DNA of 64,000 nucleotides from Metabacillus endolithicus (GTDB lineage: Bacteria; Bacillota; Bacilli; Bacillales; Bacillaceae): contig NZ_CP095550.1 of assembly GCF_023078335.1 (NCBI RefSeq), positions 868,001 to 932,000 of the forward strand, in the 5' to 3' direction. The notes beneath the pieces were generated by a model. It searched no databases. It worked only from the letters and a program-made list of their open reading frames with translations, and was not told where the DNA came from. Both the position numbers and the translations under genes were made by a program. Positions 20,651-31,009 of the stretch are shown in pieces. How positions within the stretch are numbered: the stretch's first letter is position 1; every line of letters begins with the position of its first letter.

Positions 20651-20671
20651 TGGCTACAGTTTTAATGTAGC
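20651..20671. repeat. Short hairpin in the spoIVB leader
   Basis: GGCTACA and TGTAGCC form a 7-bp perfect stem around a 7-nt loop, about 50 bp before the spoIVB start. On the plus strand it is followed by TTTT. Role unknown; it could be part of a promoter or a weak back-up terminator. Confidence 0.4.
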
Positions 20672-20783
20672 CTTTTAAGGCCTGATTTATAACTGTAATG
20701 GATAGAAATTTAAAGGATTTGTTGTCAGAATTAACATCATTTTGAAAGTGAAACAAGGATAAAATTACCATAAATAAAAACCA

Positions 20784-20816
20784 AAAAAGCTGCCAACTTA
20801 TATAGTGGCAGCTTTC
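20784..20816 (-). terminator. Terminator of recN
   Basis: AAAGCTGCCA and TGGCAGCTTT form a 10-bp perfect stem with a 9-nt loop directly after the recN stop, followed by T-rich sequence on the minus strand. Confidence 0.88.
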
Positions 20817-20818
20817 AC

Positions 20819-22519
20819 TTAACGTTTTGATGAAGAAGCAAGTAACAGAAGTTCTTTTGCATGTTCCTTTGAAAGCTCTGTTACTTCAACCCCAGCAATC
20901 ATTCGACCGATTTCTTTTACTTTCTCGTCTTCTACCAATGGCTTAACACTTGTTTTGGTTCGACCCGATTTTGTTTCTTTTGCAATATATAAGTGTGTAT
21001 CAGCCATCGCAGCGACCTGTGGAAGATGTGTAATACATAGAACTTGAGAACCGTTAGAAACTCGGTAAATTTTTTCAGCAATAGCTTGAGCAACACGCCC
21101 ACTAACACCGGTATCAACTTCATCAAATATAATAGAAGTGATTCCTTGGTGCTGCGAAAAAATACTCTTCATTGCAAGCATAATCCGTGAAAGTTCCCCG
21201 CCTGATGCAGTTTTATTTAATGGCTTTAATGGCTCACCAGGATTAGTAGAAATATAAAATTCAATTTCTTCTGCACCTGTAGAAGTATATTTTATCTCGT
21301 TAACATTGTTTCTTTTTTCTTTCGTGTTAACATCAAAGCTTGTTTTCTCCATATATAGCTCTTTAAGCTCTTGATGAATTTCATTCACTAACAACTTAGC
21401 ATGCTTCTGCCTTATCATTGAAAGGTTTTTCGCCTCAATGGATAAATCTTCTGTAATCGAATGAAGCTCTTTTTGTAATTTCGTTAAATGGCTATCTTTA
21501 TTTTGGATCGTATCAATTTCCTCTTCAATCTTAGCTGAATATGTCAAAATCTCTTCAACTGATTGACCATATTTTCTCTTTAAAGTGTTAATTTCATTCA
21601 ATCTACCCTCAACGTAATTCAGTCGTCCAGGATCAAATTCTAGAGACTCCAATTCATTTCGTAGCTGATACGAGATGTCTTCCAACATATAAAAAGCGTT
21701 TGAAACCGTCTCTGAAAGATCCTTTAATGTAGAATTAATTTGGCCCACATTCTCAAGCTGACTCATGGCAAGACCTATCCAATCTAACCCTTTTTGTTCG
21801 CCATGAAGTGAGTTATAGCCGTTTTGCAGTGCATCATATATCTTTTCATAGTTGGATATTTGATTTTTCTCTTCTTGTAATAGCTCGTCCTCTTTTGGCT
21901 GTAGTTCTGCCTTTTCTATTTCGTCTAATTGAAATTGAAGCAAATCAAGCCGGTGAGCCATTTCCTGTTCATTTTCGGAAAGCTGAGTAATTTTCTTCTT
22001 TAGGCTATCATAATGTCGGTATACATCTAGATAGGCTTCTAATGCATCCTTTACTTCTTGCCCACCATATTGATCTAGCAATGAAAGGTGATTTTCCTCG
22101 TTCATAAGCTCTTGATTATCATGCTGCCCATGGATATCAACCAAAAGCTGACCTACTTCTCTTAAAACAGCAATCGTTACTAACTTCCCATTTATACGGC
22201 AAATACTTTTACCTGTTGAAGACATGTCTCTTCTTAGAATAATCATTCCATCACTAACATCAATTCCAAACTCTTCACATTTTTGATAAACAGGATGATT
22301 ATTATCATCTAATAAAAATAATGCCTCTAATTCTGCCCGTTTTTCTCCGTACCGAACAAATTCCGAAGATCCTCTTGCTCCTGCTAATAAATGAATGGCA
22401 TCAATGATGATTGACTTTCCAGCCCCGGTTTCACCAGTTAATACAGTTAGTCCTCTCTCAAATGAAACTGTTAAAGATTCTATAATTGCAAAGTTTTTTA
22501 TAGATAATTCCGCTAACAA
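20819..22519 (-). CDS. recN: DNA repair protein RecN
   Basis: The 566-residue SMC-like ATPase acts early at DNA double-strand breaks. It has Walker A GETGAGKS near residue 35 and a central coiled coil (about 155-370). The C-terminal part has the ABC signature SGGELSRIMLA and Walker B IIFDEVDTGVSG. The start is TTG with AGAGGTG upstream, giving the standard MLAELSIKNFAIIE N-terminus. It follows argR by 50 bp, so they are probably one transcript. Confidence 0.97.
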   Translation of the reverse strand: MLAELSIKNFAIIESLTVSFERGLTVLTGETGAGKSIIIDAIHLLAGARGSSEFVRYGEKRAELEALFLLDDNNHPVYQKCEEFGIDVSDGMIILRRDMSSTGKSICRINGKLVTIAVLREVGQLLVDIHGQHDNQELMNEENHLSLLDQYGGQEVKDALEAYLDVYRHYDSLKKKITQLSENEQEMAHRLDLLQFQLDEIEKAELQPKEDELLQEEKNQISNYEKIYDALQNGYNSLHGEQKGLDWIGLAMSQLENVGQINSTLKDLSETVSNAFYMLEDISYQLRNELESLEFDPGRLNYVEGRLNEINTLKRKYGQSVEEILTYSAKIEEEIDTIQNKDSHLTKLQKELHSITEDLSIEAKNLSMIRQKHAKLLVNEIHQELKELYMEKTSFDVNTKEKRNNVNEIKYTSTGAEEIEFYISTNPGEPLKPLNKTASGGELSRIMLAMKSIFSQHQGITSIIFDEVDTGVSGRVAQAIAEKIYRVSNGSQVLCITHLPQVAAMADTHLYIAKETKSGRTKTSVKPLVEDEKVKEIGRMIAGVEVTELSKEHAKELLLLASSSKR

Positions 22520-22569
22520 ACAGAATCACACCTCTTATAATAAATTCTATCACTTTATTTCCTAAGGAA

Positions 22570-23019
22570 TTAAAGCATGTCTAAAAAACGCTGTGTGATT
22601 GTATCCGTGTCATTTGGTGTCCTGCAAATGAGTAGAATTGTATCATCACCGCAAATTGTTCCTAAAACTTCATCCCAATCAAGGTTATCAATTAAAGCAC
22701 CGATTGCATTAGCATTTCCTGGTAATGTTTTCATTACAAGCATATGCCCTGCAGAATCCACCTTAACAAATGCATCCATTAAGGCACGCTTTAGCTTTTG
22801 TAATGGATTAAACCTTTGGTCAGCAGGCAAGCTGTATTTGTATCGTCCATCAAGCATTGGCACTTTAACCAGATGCAGCTCTTTTATATCCCGTGATACG
22901 GTTGCCTGTGTTACATTAAAGCCCATCCCTTTTAATAAATCAACTAATTCATCTTGTGTTTCAATATCATTATTTGTAATGATTTCGCGTATTTTGATAT
23001 GTCGTTGTCCTTTATTCAT
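22570..23019 (-). CDS. argR: Arginine repressor ArgR/AhrC
   Basis: The 149-residue regulator has an N-terminal winged helix (residues 1-70, with the [13 protein letters not shown] recognition region). The C-terminal hexamerisation and arginine-binding domain includes [14 protein letters not shown], whose GDD Asp pair contacts arginine. It represses arginine synthesis and activates catabolism. The ATG has an AAGGGG site that is overlapped by a palindrome resembling an ARG box, which suggests autoregulation. Confidence 0.96.
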   Translation of the reverse strand: MNKGQRHIKIREIITNNDIETQDELVDLLKGMGFNVTQATVSRDIKELHLVKVPMLDGRYKYSLPADQRFNPLQKLKRALMDAFVKVDSAGHMLVMKTLPGNANAIGALIDNLDWDEVLGTICGDDTILLICRTPNDTDTITQRFLDML

Positions 23020-23033
23020 CTAAGGCACCCCTT

Positions 23034-23200
23034 TTGCATTGATGCAATTCTTCTCTTTTTGTATGTTTATACTTCTCATCTTATATTAAATCCTTATAAA
23101 TGTACAGATTTAATAAAAAACCTTTAGAAAAACTGCATAAAATAATGCAAAATTGGATTTTACATTTCTTTGTTGACTATTAGGAATTGCATGAATATAC
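23034..23200 (-). promoter_or_regulatory. Candidate ARG boxes upstream of argR
   Basis: Three AT-rich elements with TGCAT/ATGCA symmetry occur: TTGCATTGATGCAA at 23034-23047 next to the ribosome binding site, TGCATAAAATAATGCA at 23134-23149, and CATGAATATAC near 23190-23200. The second resembles the Bacillus ARG-box consensus CATGAATAAAAATKCAAK. Binding is inferred. Confidence 0.5.
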
Positions 23201-23225
23201 AGACTATTCCTGGGGCAAAATTTAA

Positions 23226-23263
23226 AAAAAACAGGAAAATAGCTGTCGCTATTACTCCTGTTT
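23226..23263 (-). terminator. Terminator at the end of tlyA
   Basis: AAACAGGA pairs with TCCTGTTT, and AATAGC with GCTATT, around a TGTC loop. The stem overlaps the tlyA stop. On the minus strand a T-run (positions 23230 to 23221) follows. Confidence 0.8.
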
Positions 23264-24100
23264 ATCACTTTGCTTTTTTTCTTTTAATGTGGCATGTGCT
23301 TCTTCTACAACTTGTTTTGCTGATTTTTGAAAGAAATTTGTTCCTTTTTCCTGAGAACCTTCCCATCTTATGTGAAGAAGGAACTCAATATTGCCATCTC
23401 CTCCCGTTATCGGAGAAAATGAAAGGTTCAGAATGTCATACCCTTCCTTTAGAACAAATTCCATCATTTCTTTTAGAACATGCTCATGTACCTCAGGATC
23501 ACGTACAATGCCTTTTTTTCCTACAAATTCTTTTCCAGCCTCAAACTGAGGTTTTACAAGAGCAACTACATCGCTTTCTGCACGTAAAATTGTTTTAAGA
23601 ACAGGAAAAATAAGTCTTAAAGAAATAAATGAAACATCAATAGATGCAAATTCTGGCATTCCTTTTTCAAAATCAGCTGGAGTTACGTAGCGGAAATTTG
23701 TTCGCTCCATTACAACTACACGTTCATCTTGTCGAAGTTTCCACGCTAATTGATTATACCCAACATCAAGTGCATAAGATAACCTTGCACCATTTTGGAG
23801 GGCACAATCCGTAAATCCACCTGTTGACGAGCCAATATCAATCATAATTTTGTCACTAACATTAATATCAAACTCATTTATTGCTTTTTCTAATTTTAAG
23901 CCACCACGACTTACATATGGAAGTGTTTGACCTTTAATTGTTAATACAACATCTCTTGAAACCTTTTCACCGGGTTTTTCCAACCGCTCTTCATTTCCAT
24001 ATATAAGACCTGCCATAACTGCACGCTTCGCCTTTTCTCTTGTATCAAATAAACCATTTTCTACAAGCAGAATATCTAATCTTTCTTTTTTATTACTCAT
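23252..24100 (-). CDS. tlyA: TlyA family rRNA 2'-O-methyltransferase (YqxC)
   Basis: The 282-residue protein has an N-terminal S4 RNA-binding domain (residues 5-65) and an FtsJ-like methyltransferase domain. The SAM motif is [18 protein letters not shown] and the catalytic-region Lys is in VALVKPQFE. It is predicted to methylate ribosomal RNA riboses. It starts within the dxs stop (ATGA overlap), so it is translationally coupled to dxs. The name follows the family; the B. subtilis gene is yqxC. Confidence 0.93.
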   Translation of the reverse strand: MSNKKERLDILLVENGLFDTREKAKRAVMAGLIYGNEERLEKPGEKVSRDVVLTIKGQTLPYVSRGGLKLEKAINEFDINVSDKIMIDIGSSTGGFTDCALQNGARLSYALDVGYNQLAWKLRQDERVVVMERTNFRYVTPADFEKGMPEFASIDVSFISLRLIFPVLKTILRAESDVVALVKPQFEAGKEFVGKKGIVRDPEVHEHVLKEMMEFVLKEGYDILNLSFSPITGGDGNIEFLLHIRWEGSQEKGTNFFQKSAKQVVEEAHATLKEKKQSDKQE

Positions 24101-25998
24101 GAGCGAAGTACCTTTTGTTCATGTTTAGGAATCATAGCTTCTAACTTATGAACAACATGTTCAGTAGTCATCTCGATTTCCTCAAGTAACTTAGAAACAC
24201 TTCCATGTTCAATAAATCGATCTGGAATACCTATTCTTGATATAACAGTTTGCGTATATTGATGTTCCTGAGCAAATTCAAGCACAGAGCTTCCAAAACC
24301 ACCTTGAAGAATGGCTTCTTCAATTGTCAGAATCGGCATTTCCTCAGCAAAGATTTCATGTAACATCTTTTCATCTAAAGGTTTTATGAAGCGTGCATTC
24401 ACAACTCGAATTGATTTCCCTTGTTTCTCTAAAATAGCAGCTGCTTCCATCGCCATTTCAATTGTCGTTCCAAATGTTAAAATAACAGCATCCGTACCTT
24501 GCTTTAACACTTCCCAAGTACCAATCGAAATTACTTTAAGCTCTTCGTCCATTGCTACACCTAAACCATTTCCTCGAGCATAGCGAAGCGCAATCGGACC
24601 ATCATTATATTTAAGTGCCGTATTAACTAAATGCTGTCCCTCATTTTCATCTTTAGCCATCATAACGACAATGTTTGGAACATGTCGTAAAAAAGCAATG
24701 TCAAATACACCTTGATGTGTTTCACCATCAGCACCAACTAAACCAGCTCGGTCAATTCCGATGAAAACATTTAAATTTTGACGACAAATATCATGAACGA
24801 CCTGGTCATAAGCTCTTTGTAAGAAAGTCGAGTATATCGCTAAAAACGGCTTCATATCTTGTGTCGCCAGACCTGCTGCTACTGTAGCGGCATGCTGTTC
24901 AGCAATTCCAACATCAAACATACGATCAGGAAATTCCTGAGCAAAAGCTTCTAATTTAGAACCAACAGGCATTGCTGGTGTAATAGCTACAATTCGCTCA
25001 TCTTCACGTGCAAGTTTTTGAACGGTATCACTTACTAATTTACTCCAGGCAGGACCTATTACTTTTGGTTTTACAAAGTCACCCGTTTCAATCTTATATG
25101 GACCTGTTCCGTGCCAGGTGCCAACTTTATCAGATTCTGCAGGTTGATATCCCTTACCCTTTTTGGTAATGACATGAAGTAAGACAGGCCCTGAAGTCTT
25201 TTTAGCATATTGAAGATTTTCAAACAAATCATCATAGTTATGTCCATCAACAGGACCTAAATAAGTAAAGCCTAATTCTTCGAAAAAGACGCCTGAAACT
25301 AGCATATACTTTAAGCTGTCTTTCACTCGTTCAGCTGTAGCCGCAAGCTTCCCACCTACTGCAGGAATTTTCTTCAATAGATATTCCAGCTCATCTTTAA
25401 CCCAATGGTATTTGCCAGCTGTACGGAGTCTTCCAAGGACATTATGAAGTGCCCCAACATTTGGAGCAATCGACATTTCGTTATCATTTAAAACAACAAT
25501 CATATCTTTTTGCTCATGTCCAATATGGTTTAGTGCTTCTAGGGCCATCCCACCTGTTAAGGCACCATCTCCAATAATTGGAATAATATGTTCTTTAGAT
25601 TTTTTAATGTCTCTTGCAATCACCATCCCCATTGCAGCGGAAAGTGATGTAGAGCTATGACCGGTTTCCCATACATCATGCTCACTTTCATCGCGTTTTG
25701 GAAATCCAGAAAGTCCTTTATATTGGCGTAACGTATCAAAATCACCAGCACGACCAGTTAAGATTTTATGAACATAAGATTGATGACCAACATCCCAAAT
25801 AAATTTATCCTGAGGACTATCAAACACTTTATGAAGGGCAATTGTTAATTCAACAACACCCAAATTAGGTCCAATATGCCCACCTGTTTCAGATAATTTT
25901 TCTATAAGAAATTGACGAATTTCTGCACTAAGTTTTTCGAGTTCATTGTTAGATAATGTTTTTAAAAAGCTAGGGTCTTTAATGGATAGAAGATCCAA
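24097..25998 (-). CDS. dxs: 1-deoxy-D-xylulose-5-phosphate synthase
   Basis: The 633-residue thiamine-diphosphate enzyme makes DXP from pyruvate and glyceraldehyde-3-phosphate, the first step of the MEP isoprenoid pathway. It has HxGHQSY near residue 75, the cofactor motif [18 protein letters not shown] to NDNEMSI, and the C-terminal transketolase domain. I prefer the TTG at 25998 because the family begins MDLLSI and GAG is suitably spaced. A GTG at 26007 gives a three-residue extension. ispA, the next pathway gene, lies 300 bp upstream. Confidence 0.96.
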   Translation of the reverse strand: MDLLSIKDPSFLKTLSNNELEKLSAEIRQFLIEKLSETGGHIGPNLGVVELTIALHKVFDSPQDKFIWDVGHQSYVHKILTGRAGDFDTLRQYKGLSGFPKRDESEHDVWETGHSSTSLSAAMGMVIARDIKKSKEHIIPIIGDGALTGGMALEALNHIGHEQKDMIVVLNDNEMSIAPNVGALHNVLGRLRTAGKYHWVKDELEYLLKKIPAVGGKLAATAERVKDSLKYMLVSGVFFEELGFTYLGPVDGHNYDDLFENLQYAKKTSGPVLLHVITKKGKGYQPAESDKVGTWHGTGPYKIETGDFVKPKVIGPAWSKLVSDTVQKLAREDERIVAITPAMPVGSKLEAFAQEFPDRMFDVGIAEQHAATVAAGLATQDMKPFLAIYSTFLQRAYDQVVHDICRQNLNVFIGIDRAGLVGADGETHQGVFDIAFLRHVPNIVVMMAKDENEGQHLVNTALKYNDGPIALRYARGNGLGVAMDEELKVISIGTWEVLKQGTDAVILTFGTTIEMAMEAAAILEKQGKSIRVVNARFIKPLDEKMLHEIFAEEMPILTIEEAILQGGFGSSVLEFAQEHQYTQTVISRIGIPDRFIEHGSVSKLLEEIEMTTEHVVHKLEAMIPKHEQKVLRS

Positions 25999-26297
25999 AT
26001 GGATCACTCACTTTCAATTCAGTTTGATTCTCTAGTCGATTTCATTACTTCTATTATATTCTTGTCTATCTATTTTAACGTAAAAATCTTATATTTGAAA
26101 ACGTTTTTAAGAATTCAATCATTCTCTGTTTTTGATAATCATAACGTTTTGCAAGCAAAAAAAACTTACCATAAAAATGCTATAATTACAATGATTTATG
26201 TATATAATTGACTTTTATTACGCTTGAAAACGTTTAATCTTTATTCGAAATACAGATATCTAAAAAAAACCGTTACCAAACGGAAACGGTTTTTTAA
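25999..26297. other. dxs upstream region with duplicated TTGAAAACGTTT
   Basis: This nearly 300-bp AT-rich gap holds the dxs promoter and, at its right end, the ispA terminator. The 12-mer TTGAAAACGTTT occurs twice, at 26095-26106 and 26224-26235. The first is one mismatch from a CcpA cre site. A short plus-strand frame here lacks a credible ribosome binding site. Confidence 0.55.
26265..26295 (-). terminator. Terminator of the nusB-to-ispA transcript
   Basis: AAAACCGTT and AACGGTTTT form a 9-bp stem around a short loop with A and T runs, 3 bp beyond the ispA stop. Confidence 0.85.
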
Positions 26298-27182
26298 TCA
26301 ATGATCTCTTTTGGCAATTAAGTCACACATTTGTTCTAATAATTCAGATGGAACAGACAGGCTTTTTATTAGTTGTTTTGCTTTTGTAATGTGATCCTCA
26401 AGCTTTGTTTTTGCTCCTTGCATCGTTAAGAGTGAAGGATATGTTGTTTTTTCATTAACCGTATCAGAGCCTACAGGCTTTCCTAGTTTATCTTGGTTTC
26501 CTTCTAGATCTAAAATATCATCTCGGATTTGGAACGCAATTCCAACATGATAGGAAAACTCTCGTAGCTTGTTAATATCTTCTTCTGGCGCTTCAGCTAA
26601 TATAGCTCCAGCAATAATACTAAAAGCGAGTAGTTTTGCTGTTTTGTTTTCATGAATAGACTGAAGCTCTTCTATGCTTAACTTTTTTGCTTCGCCTTCC
26701 ATGTCAGCAACCTGTCCACCAACCATTCCTTCTGCACCAGATGCTTTAACAAGTTCAGATATTAGTCTAAGCTTCTGTTCAGCTGAACAAGTTGGATCGT
26801 TTGCAATTAGGGCAAAGCTTTGAGTTAATAATCCATCACCAGCTAGCACAGCTATTGCTTCACCAAATACTTTATGATTTGTTGGTTTTCCTCGTCTTAA
26901 ATCGTCATCATCCATACAAGGTAAATCATCATGTATTAATGAATAAGTATGAATCATTTCGATTGCACAGGCAGTCGCCAAGCCAAGTTCTTCAGGTTTA
27001 TTATATGTATGAAGTACAGCTAAAACTAAGATTGGTCGTAAGCGCTTCCCACCTGCTTCTAGCGAATAAATCATTGACTCTTGTAAAGATTTAGGTGTTT
27101 GAAGTTCTTTTATGTATAAAGGAAGCGCCTCTTCAATCTTTTGTTTTCTAGTACTTAAAAAATCGTTTAACATATTGGTCAC
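26298..27182 (-). CDS. ispA: Farnesyl diphosphate synthase
   Basis: The 294-residue prenyltransferase condenses isopentenyl diphosphate with DMAPP and GPP. It has the first aspartate-rich motif ([16 protein letters not shown]), the GGKRLRP substrate motif and the second aspartate-rich DDILD. The GTG start overlaps the xseB stop (GTGA), with GGAGG upstream. Normal length. Confidence 0.96.
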   Translation of the reverse strand: MTNMLNDFLSTRKQKIEEALPLYIKELQTPKSLQESMIYSLEAGGKRLRPILVLAVLHTYNKPEELGLATACAIEMIHTYSLIHDDLPCMDDDDLRRGKPTNHKVFGEAIAVLAGDGLLTQSFALIANDPTCSAEQKLRLISELVKASGAEGMVGGQVADMEGEAKKLSIEELQSIHENKTAKLLAFSIIAGAILAEAPEEDINKLREFSYHVGIAFQIRDDILDLEGNQDKLGKPVGSDTVNEKTTYPSLLTMQGAKTKLEDHITKAKQLIKSLSVPSELLEQMCDLIAKRDH

Positions 27183-27433
27183 GATTTTTCTTCCTCCTGA
27201 AGCTCAAATGGCTTTAGCTCTCCATCTTCACGTAAAATAAAGTCCATTTGTTTTTCAACATGCTGAAGCTTATCATGACATAACTTTGAAAGTTCCATTC
27301 CTTTTTGAAAATATTCAATAGCTTTTTCTAGAGGAACATCACCCTCTTCAAGCTTGCCAACAATCTCTTCTAACTGTTGCATCGCAGTTTCAAATGAAAC
27401 TTCTTCATTTTTAGTTTGCTTTTCATCACTCAT
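27179..27433 (-). CDS. xseB: Exodeoxyribonuclease VII small subunit
   Basis: The 84-residue helical subunit of exonuclease VII contains the family pattern [24 protein letters not shown] chose the ATG at 27433 because AGAGGAG precedes it. The longer frame to 27481 would run deep into xseA. It overlaps xseA by 8 bp and ispA by 4 bp, so all three are coupled. Confidence 0.94.
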   Translation of the reverse strand: MSDEKQTKNEEVSFETAMQQLEEIVGKLEEGDVPLEKAIEYFQKGMELSKLCHDKLQHVEKQMDFILREDGELKPFELQEEEKS

Positions 27434-28778
27434 GTATTGTTCGCTCCTCTGTCCCCTGAACTTGACAATCAATCTGACCATCTTTTAATTGTACTTTCAG
27501 TTTTTGCCCTGTTTTTATATCATTTACGCTTTTTATGAGCTTGTCATCTTGATAAACAAGACTATATCCACGATCCATAATCTTTAAAGGACTTAATGCA
27601 TTTAGTTTAGCAAGTGTTCCTTGAAATTGCGACTGTTTATGCGTTATCAATGTACTCATTTCCCTGTTTAGCTTTTTAAGTAAAGCTTCATGCTCTAAAT
27701 TCGATCTTTTTATTTGATCTTTTGGATGCACTTGGGCCAAACGGTTCTGCAAATACATATAGTTATCTCTTTTGCGATTGATTGTTCTTTGGCCTTCTTT
27801 TGATAATCGGTCCATCATTGTGTCTAGTTGCTGTTCTTTTTGTAGATAAAGCTGCTTCGGATAACGAAATGCATAAGAATTTCGATAATGATTCAGCTTT
27901 TCTTTCTGAGAATTTACCTTCTCTTGTAAAGCTCGTTTCACCCTATTTTTCCGTTCTAACACACGATCAATCAAATCACTGGCATGCGGAACAGCTTGCT
28001 CTGCTGCACCTGTCGGGGTTGGGGCTCGTAAATCTGCAACAAAGTCAGCAATTGTAAAGTCTGTTTCATGGCCCACAGCAGAGATAATTGGCACATTTGA
28101 AGCAAAGATCTCTCTTGCCACAATTTCTTCATTAAAGGCCCAAAGCTCCTCTATAGAACCACCACCTCGTCCAACGATTAAAACGTCCAATGTTCCTAGT
28201 TTATTGGCCGTTTTAATGGCTTTTGCAACCGAAGCACCGGCTTGCACACCTTGAACAAGGGCTGGAATGAGGATTACTTTAGCTAGAGGGTAACGCCTGT
28301 TTATTGTTGTTAATATATCACGTATGGCCGCTCCAGTTGGTGAAGTTATGACTCCAACTTGATTCGGGTATTTTGGTATGGTTTTTTTATGTATTTCATC
28401 AAAAAGTCCTTCTTTTTGAAGCTTCTTCTTTAACTCCTCGTATGCTAGGTATAAGCTACCGATTCCGTCTGGCTGCATTTCCTTTACATAAACTTGATAG
28501 CCACCACTTTGTTCATAAACAGAAATTTCCCCACGCATTAATACCTTCATACCATTCTCTGGTCGAAACTTTAATGATTTATTTGCCCCAGCAAACATAA
28601 CTGCTTGAATTCGTGCTTTTTCATCTTTTAGAGTAAAATACATATGGCCGCGGCTATGTAAATTAAAGTTTGAGATTTCCCCCTTAATCCAAATGTCTGA
28701 CAGGTGTGGGTCAACATCAAATTTACGTTTTATATATTTTGTTAGAGCTGTAACCGTTACATATTTTGGTTCATTCAT
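27426..28778 (-). CDS. xseA: Exodeoxyribonuclease VII large subunit
   Basis: The 450-residue catalytic subunit degrades single-stranded DNA from both ends. It has an N-terminal OB fold (residues 5-105), the catalytic domain with the [16 protein letters not shown] and [24 protein letters not shown] motifs, and a long C-terminal coiled coil (290-400) that carries XseB. The ATG at 28778 has GGAGG at good spacing and matches the family start. An in-frame extension to 28802 is unlikely. Confidence 0.95.
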   Translation of the reverse strand: MNEPKYVTVTALTKYIKRKFDVDPHLSDIWIKGEISNFNLHSRGHMYFTLKDEKARIQAVMFAGANKSLKFRPENGMKVLMRGEISVYEQSGGYQVYVKEMQPDGIGSLYLAYEELKKKLQKEGLFDEIHKKTIPKYPNQVGVITSPTGAAIRDILTTINRRYPLAKVILIPALVQGVQAGASVAKAIKTANKLGTLDVLIVGRGGGSIEELWAFNEEIVAREIFASNVPIISAVGHETDFTIADFVADLRAPTPTGAAEQAVPHASDLIDRVLERKNRVKRALQEKVNSQKEKLNHYRNSYAFRYPKQLYLQKEQQLDTMMDRLSKEGQRTINRKRDNYMYLQNRLAQVHPKDQIKRSNLEHEALLKKLNREMSTLITHKQSQFQGTLAKLNALSPLKIMDRGYSLVYQDDKLIKSVNDIKTGQKLKVQLKDGQIDCQVQGTEERTIHE

Positions 28779-28812
28779 TTGCCTGCCTCCTTCCCTTAAC
28801 AAAAAAATTGAA

Positions 28813-28852
28813 GGAAGGACAGAATATGAAGTTCCATTCTGCCCTTTTTTTG
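28813..28852. terminator. Hairpin terminator between xseA and folD
   Basis: GGACAGAAT and ATTCTGCCC form a nearly perfect stem flanked by AAGGAAGG and a run of seven T. It is strongest on the plus strand, but minus-strand transcription from folD would also meet it, so it may reduce read-through into xseA. Confidence 0.6.
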
Positions 28853-28872
28853 AATTTCCTATTATAAGTTAC

Positions 28873-29730
28873 TTATTTCGTTTCTAGAAATTGCTTGGCA
28901 GATTGAACAGTGTTATGCGCAAGCATAGTAATTGTCATTGGACCTACTCCACCTGGAACAGGAGTTAGATAACTTGCAACTTCTTTAGCTTCGTCAAAAA
29001 CAACGTCCCCTACTAATTTTCCGGTTTCAAGACGATTAACACCAACATCAATGACAACCGCACCTGGTTTAATTTGATCGCCTTTAATAAAATTAGCTCG
29101 TCCAACAGCAGCCACCAAAATATCTGCTTCCTTTGTATAGGAAGTTAAATCTTTTGTTTTGGAATGACAATAAGTTACTGTTGCATGTTCATTTAATAAT
29201 AGTTGTCCAACAGGTTTTCCGACAATATTGCTTCTTCCAACAACAACCACGTTTTTGCCAGCCATTTCTACGCCGACCGATTTTATCATTTCTACAATAC
29301 CAGCAGGTGTACATGGTAAAAATGTTTCTTGCCCTGTCATCATGCGACCGATATTAATTGGGTGGAAGCCATCAACATCTTTTTGAGGTGAAATTTTCTC
29401 TACAACAGCTGTTTCATTAATATGTACCGGAAGCGGAAGCTGAACTAAAATACCATGATATTCATCATTATTATTATAGCTTTCGATCACATCAAGCAGC
29501 TCATTTTCCGAAAGACTTTCAGGGAAATGTTCTAATTTAAACCCTACACCGATTTCTTCAGCAGCTTTTTGCTTTCCTCTAATATAAGAGAGTGATGCTG
29601 GATTGTCCCCTACTAAAATAACAACAAGTTTCGGTAGCAAGCCTTTTGCTTTAATTTGTTCTACCTCAACAGCCAACTCACTTCTTTTTGTTTTAGATAA
29701 CTCTTTACCATCAATTATTGTTGCAGCCAT
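28873..29730 (-). CDS. folD: Bifunctional methylenetetrahydrofolate dehydrogenase/cyclohydrolase
   Basis: The 285-residue enzyme interconverts methylene-, methenyl- and 10-formyl-tetrahydrofolate with NADP. It has the catalytic Tyr/Lys segment SYIRGKQKAAEEIG, the ILVQLPLP motif, the Rossmann VVGRSNIVGKP, and the C-terminal PVPGGVGPMT motif. The ATG has AGGAGGAA. It lies 27 bp after nusB. Confidence 0.97.
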   Translation of the reverse strand: MAATIIDGKELSKTKRSELAVEVEQIKAKGLLPKLVVILVGDNPASLSYIRGKQKAAEEIGVGFKLEHFPESLSENELLDVIESYNNNDEYHGILVQLPLPVHINETAVVEKISPQKDVDGFHPINIGRMMTGQETFLPCTPAGIVEMIKSVGVEMAGKNVVVVGRSNIVGKPVGQLLLNEHATVTYCHSKTKDLTSYTKEADILVAAVGRANFIKGDQIKPGAVVIDVGVNRLETGKLVGDVVFDEAKEVASYLTPVPGGVGPMTITMLAHNTVQSAKQFLETK

Positions 29731-29757
29731 TCCTTATTCCTCCTCAATTATCCCTAA

Positions 29758-30150
29758 TTAAATCTCTAAATTTTGTTTAATTTTAGAAAGAACACCATTA
29801 ACAAACTTGCTAGAATGATCATCCCCAAATGCTTTTGCAAGTTCCACTGCTTCATCAATTGTCACATTAGCAGGAACATCTTGTTCATATTTTAGCTCAT
29901 AGGCAGCCATACGAAGAATGGTTTTATCAATGTTTGCCAAGCGATCAATTGTCCAATTTACAAGATGAGGACTTATTAGCTCATCAAGCTCTTTTTCATG
30001 CTCAATTGTTCCGAAAACAAGTTGATTCATAAATTCATTAGAACGTTCTTCATCTAAAGCATGTTCAATTGCTTCATTGGGATCTGTATTACTTACATTC
30101 ACTTGAAAAAGCGCTTGAAGGGCCTTTTCTCTTGCTGTTCTTCGTTTCAT
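29758..30150 (-). CDS. nusB: Transcription antitermination protein NusB
   Basis: The 130-residue all-helical protein binds boxA RNA with NusE to suppress termination in rRNA operons. It begins MKRRTAREKALQALFQ and contains NVTIDEAVELAKAFGDDHSSKFVNGVL, both family signatures. AAAGGAG precedes the ATG. It appears to be the first gene of the nusB-folD-xseA-xseB-ispA run. Confidence 0.96.
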   Translation of the reverse strand: MKRRTAREKALQALFQVNVSNTDPNEAIEHALDEERSNEFMNQLVFGTIEHEKELDELISPHLVNWTIDRLANIDKTILRMAAYELKYEQDVPANVTIDEAVELAKAFGDDHSSKFVNGVLSKIKQNLEI

Positions 30151-30576
30151 CCTTTACTTGCTCCTTTAATGTTAAAAAATGTCGAATGTCATAATGTGAT
30201 CATAACATATCTCACAAACATATTCATTCAGAAATCACCTGTTTTTTAGGAATTCCCGAATGAAAAGGCTTTTTTTATAAAAAACATTCGTTGTTTTAAA
30301 TTTGATATTTTCTTTTCCTTACTGTTTTTAACTATAATCCTATTTGATTATGTAAAGCATTTAGATTAAAAAGAATATTGCTTTATTATCAATATAACCA
30401 GTCATAAAGATTCTATAATCACATGATACCGTTTCATGTAAGAAAAACCTGACCCCCCTGGTTATTTGTATTTACAAACATCCAGTCAATCCTACCATCT
30501 TATCATACAAAAAAAGAAACCAAAGGAAGATCCTTTGGCTCACAGACACATATATCTTTACTAGAAGAAAGAAATG
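30151..30576. other. Long intergenic region between yqhY and nusB
   Basis: This 426-bp AT-rich stretch holds the yqhY terminator (30507-30541) and presumably the nusB promoter. It also contains a loose CGAATG/CATTCG inverted repeat near 30256-30294 with T- and A-runs inside. I see no gene, tRNA or clear riboswitch. Confidence 0.5.
30507..30541 (-). terminator. Terminator of the acc-yqhY operon
   Basis: CCAAAGGA and TCCTTTGG form an 8-bp perfect stem around a 3-nt loop. TTTCTTTTTTTG follows on the minus strand. Confidence 0.9.
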
Positions 30577-30987
30577 TTACATTTCTTGGTCTACTTCTAC
30601 TTCATTTGTTTTCGTCTCAAATTGAACACCAACAACGTGAATATTTACTTCATTCACCTCTAAAGCTGTCATATTTAACAACGCTTGGCGGATATTGTCT
30701 TGAATTTTTTGGGCAACAGTTGGAATAGAAACTCCGAAGATCATGACGCAGTAAACTTCGATTATAATTCCTTCTTCAGTTAAATCAACTTTTACACCTT
30801 TTCCGTGATTTTTCTTTCCAAGTCTCTCCACAACACCTGCAGCAAAATTACCACGCATTGATGCTACTCCTTCAATTTCTGAAGCCGCAATACCTGCAAT
30901 GACTTCAATTACCTCAGGAGCAATCTCGACCTTACCTAAACCGTTGTTTTCAGGATTCATCTCTAAAACATTATTAGTATCTTTCAA
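30577..30987 (-). CDS. yqhY: Asp23/Gls24 family protein YqhY
   Basis: The 136-residue protein belongs to the Asp23 family (motifs GKVEIAPEVIEVIAGIAASEIEGV and GVSIPTVAQKIQDNIRQAL). In Bacillus it is encoded with accBC and linked to control of acetyl-CoA carboxylase activity. The start is TTG at 30987, nine bases after GGAGG. It is 22 bp behind accC, so it forms the accB-accC-yqhY operon. Confidence 0.92.
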   Translation of the reverse strand: MKDTNNVLEMNPENNGLGKVEIAPEVIEVIAGIAASEIEGVASMRGNFAAGVVERLGKKNHGKGVKVDLTEEGIIIEVYCVMIFGVSIPTVAQKIQDNIRQALLNMTALEVNEVNIHVVGVQFETKTNEVEVDQEM

Positions 30988-31009
30988 GAATCAGCACCTC
31001 CGTGTAATT

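Noticed and set aside
23170..23598. 142-codon plus-strand frame opposite tlyA
   Set aside because: Covers the argR-tlyA gap and the antisense of tlyA; no start signal, and tlyA is intact.
25999..26211. 70-codon plus-strand frame upstream of dxs
   Set aside because: No ribosome binding site, AT-rich low-complexity translation, and it overlaps the dxs promoter region.
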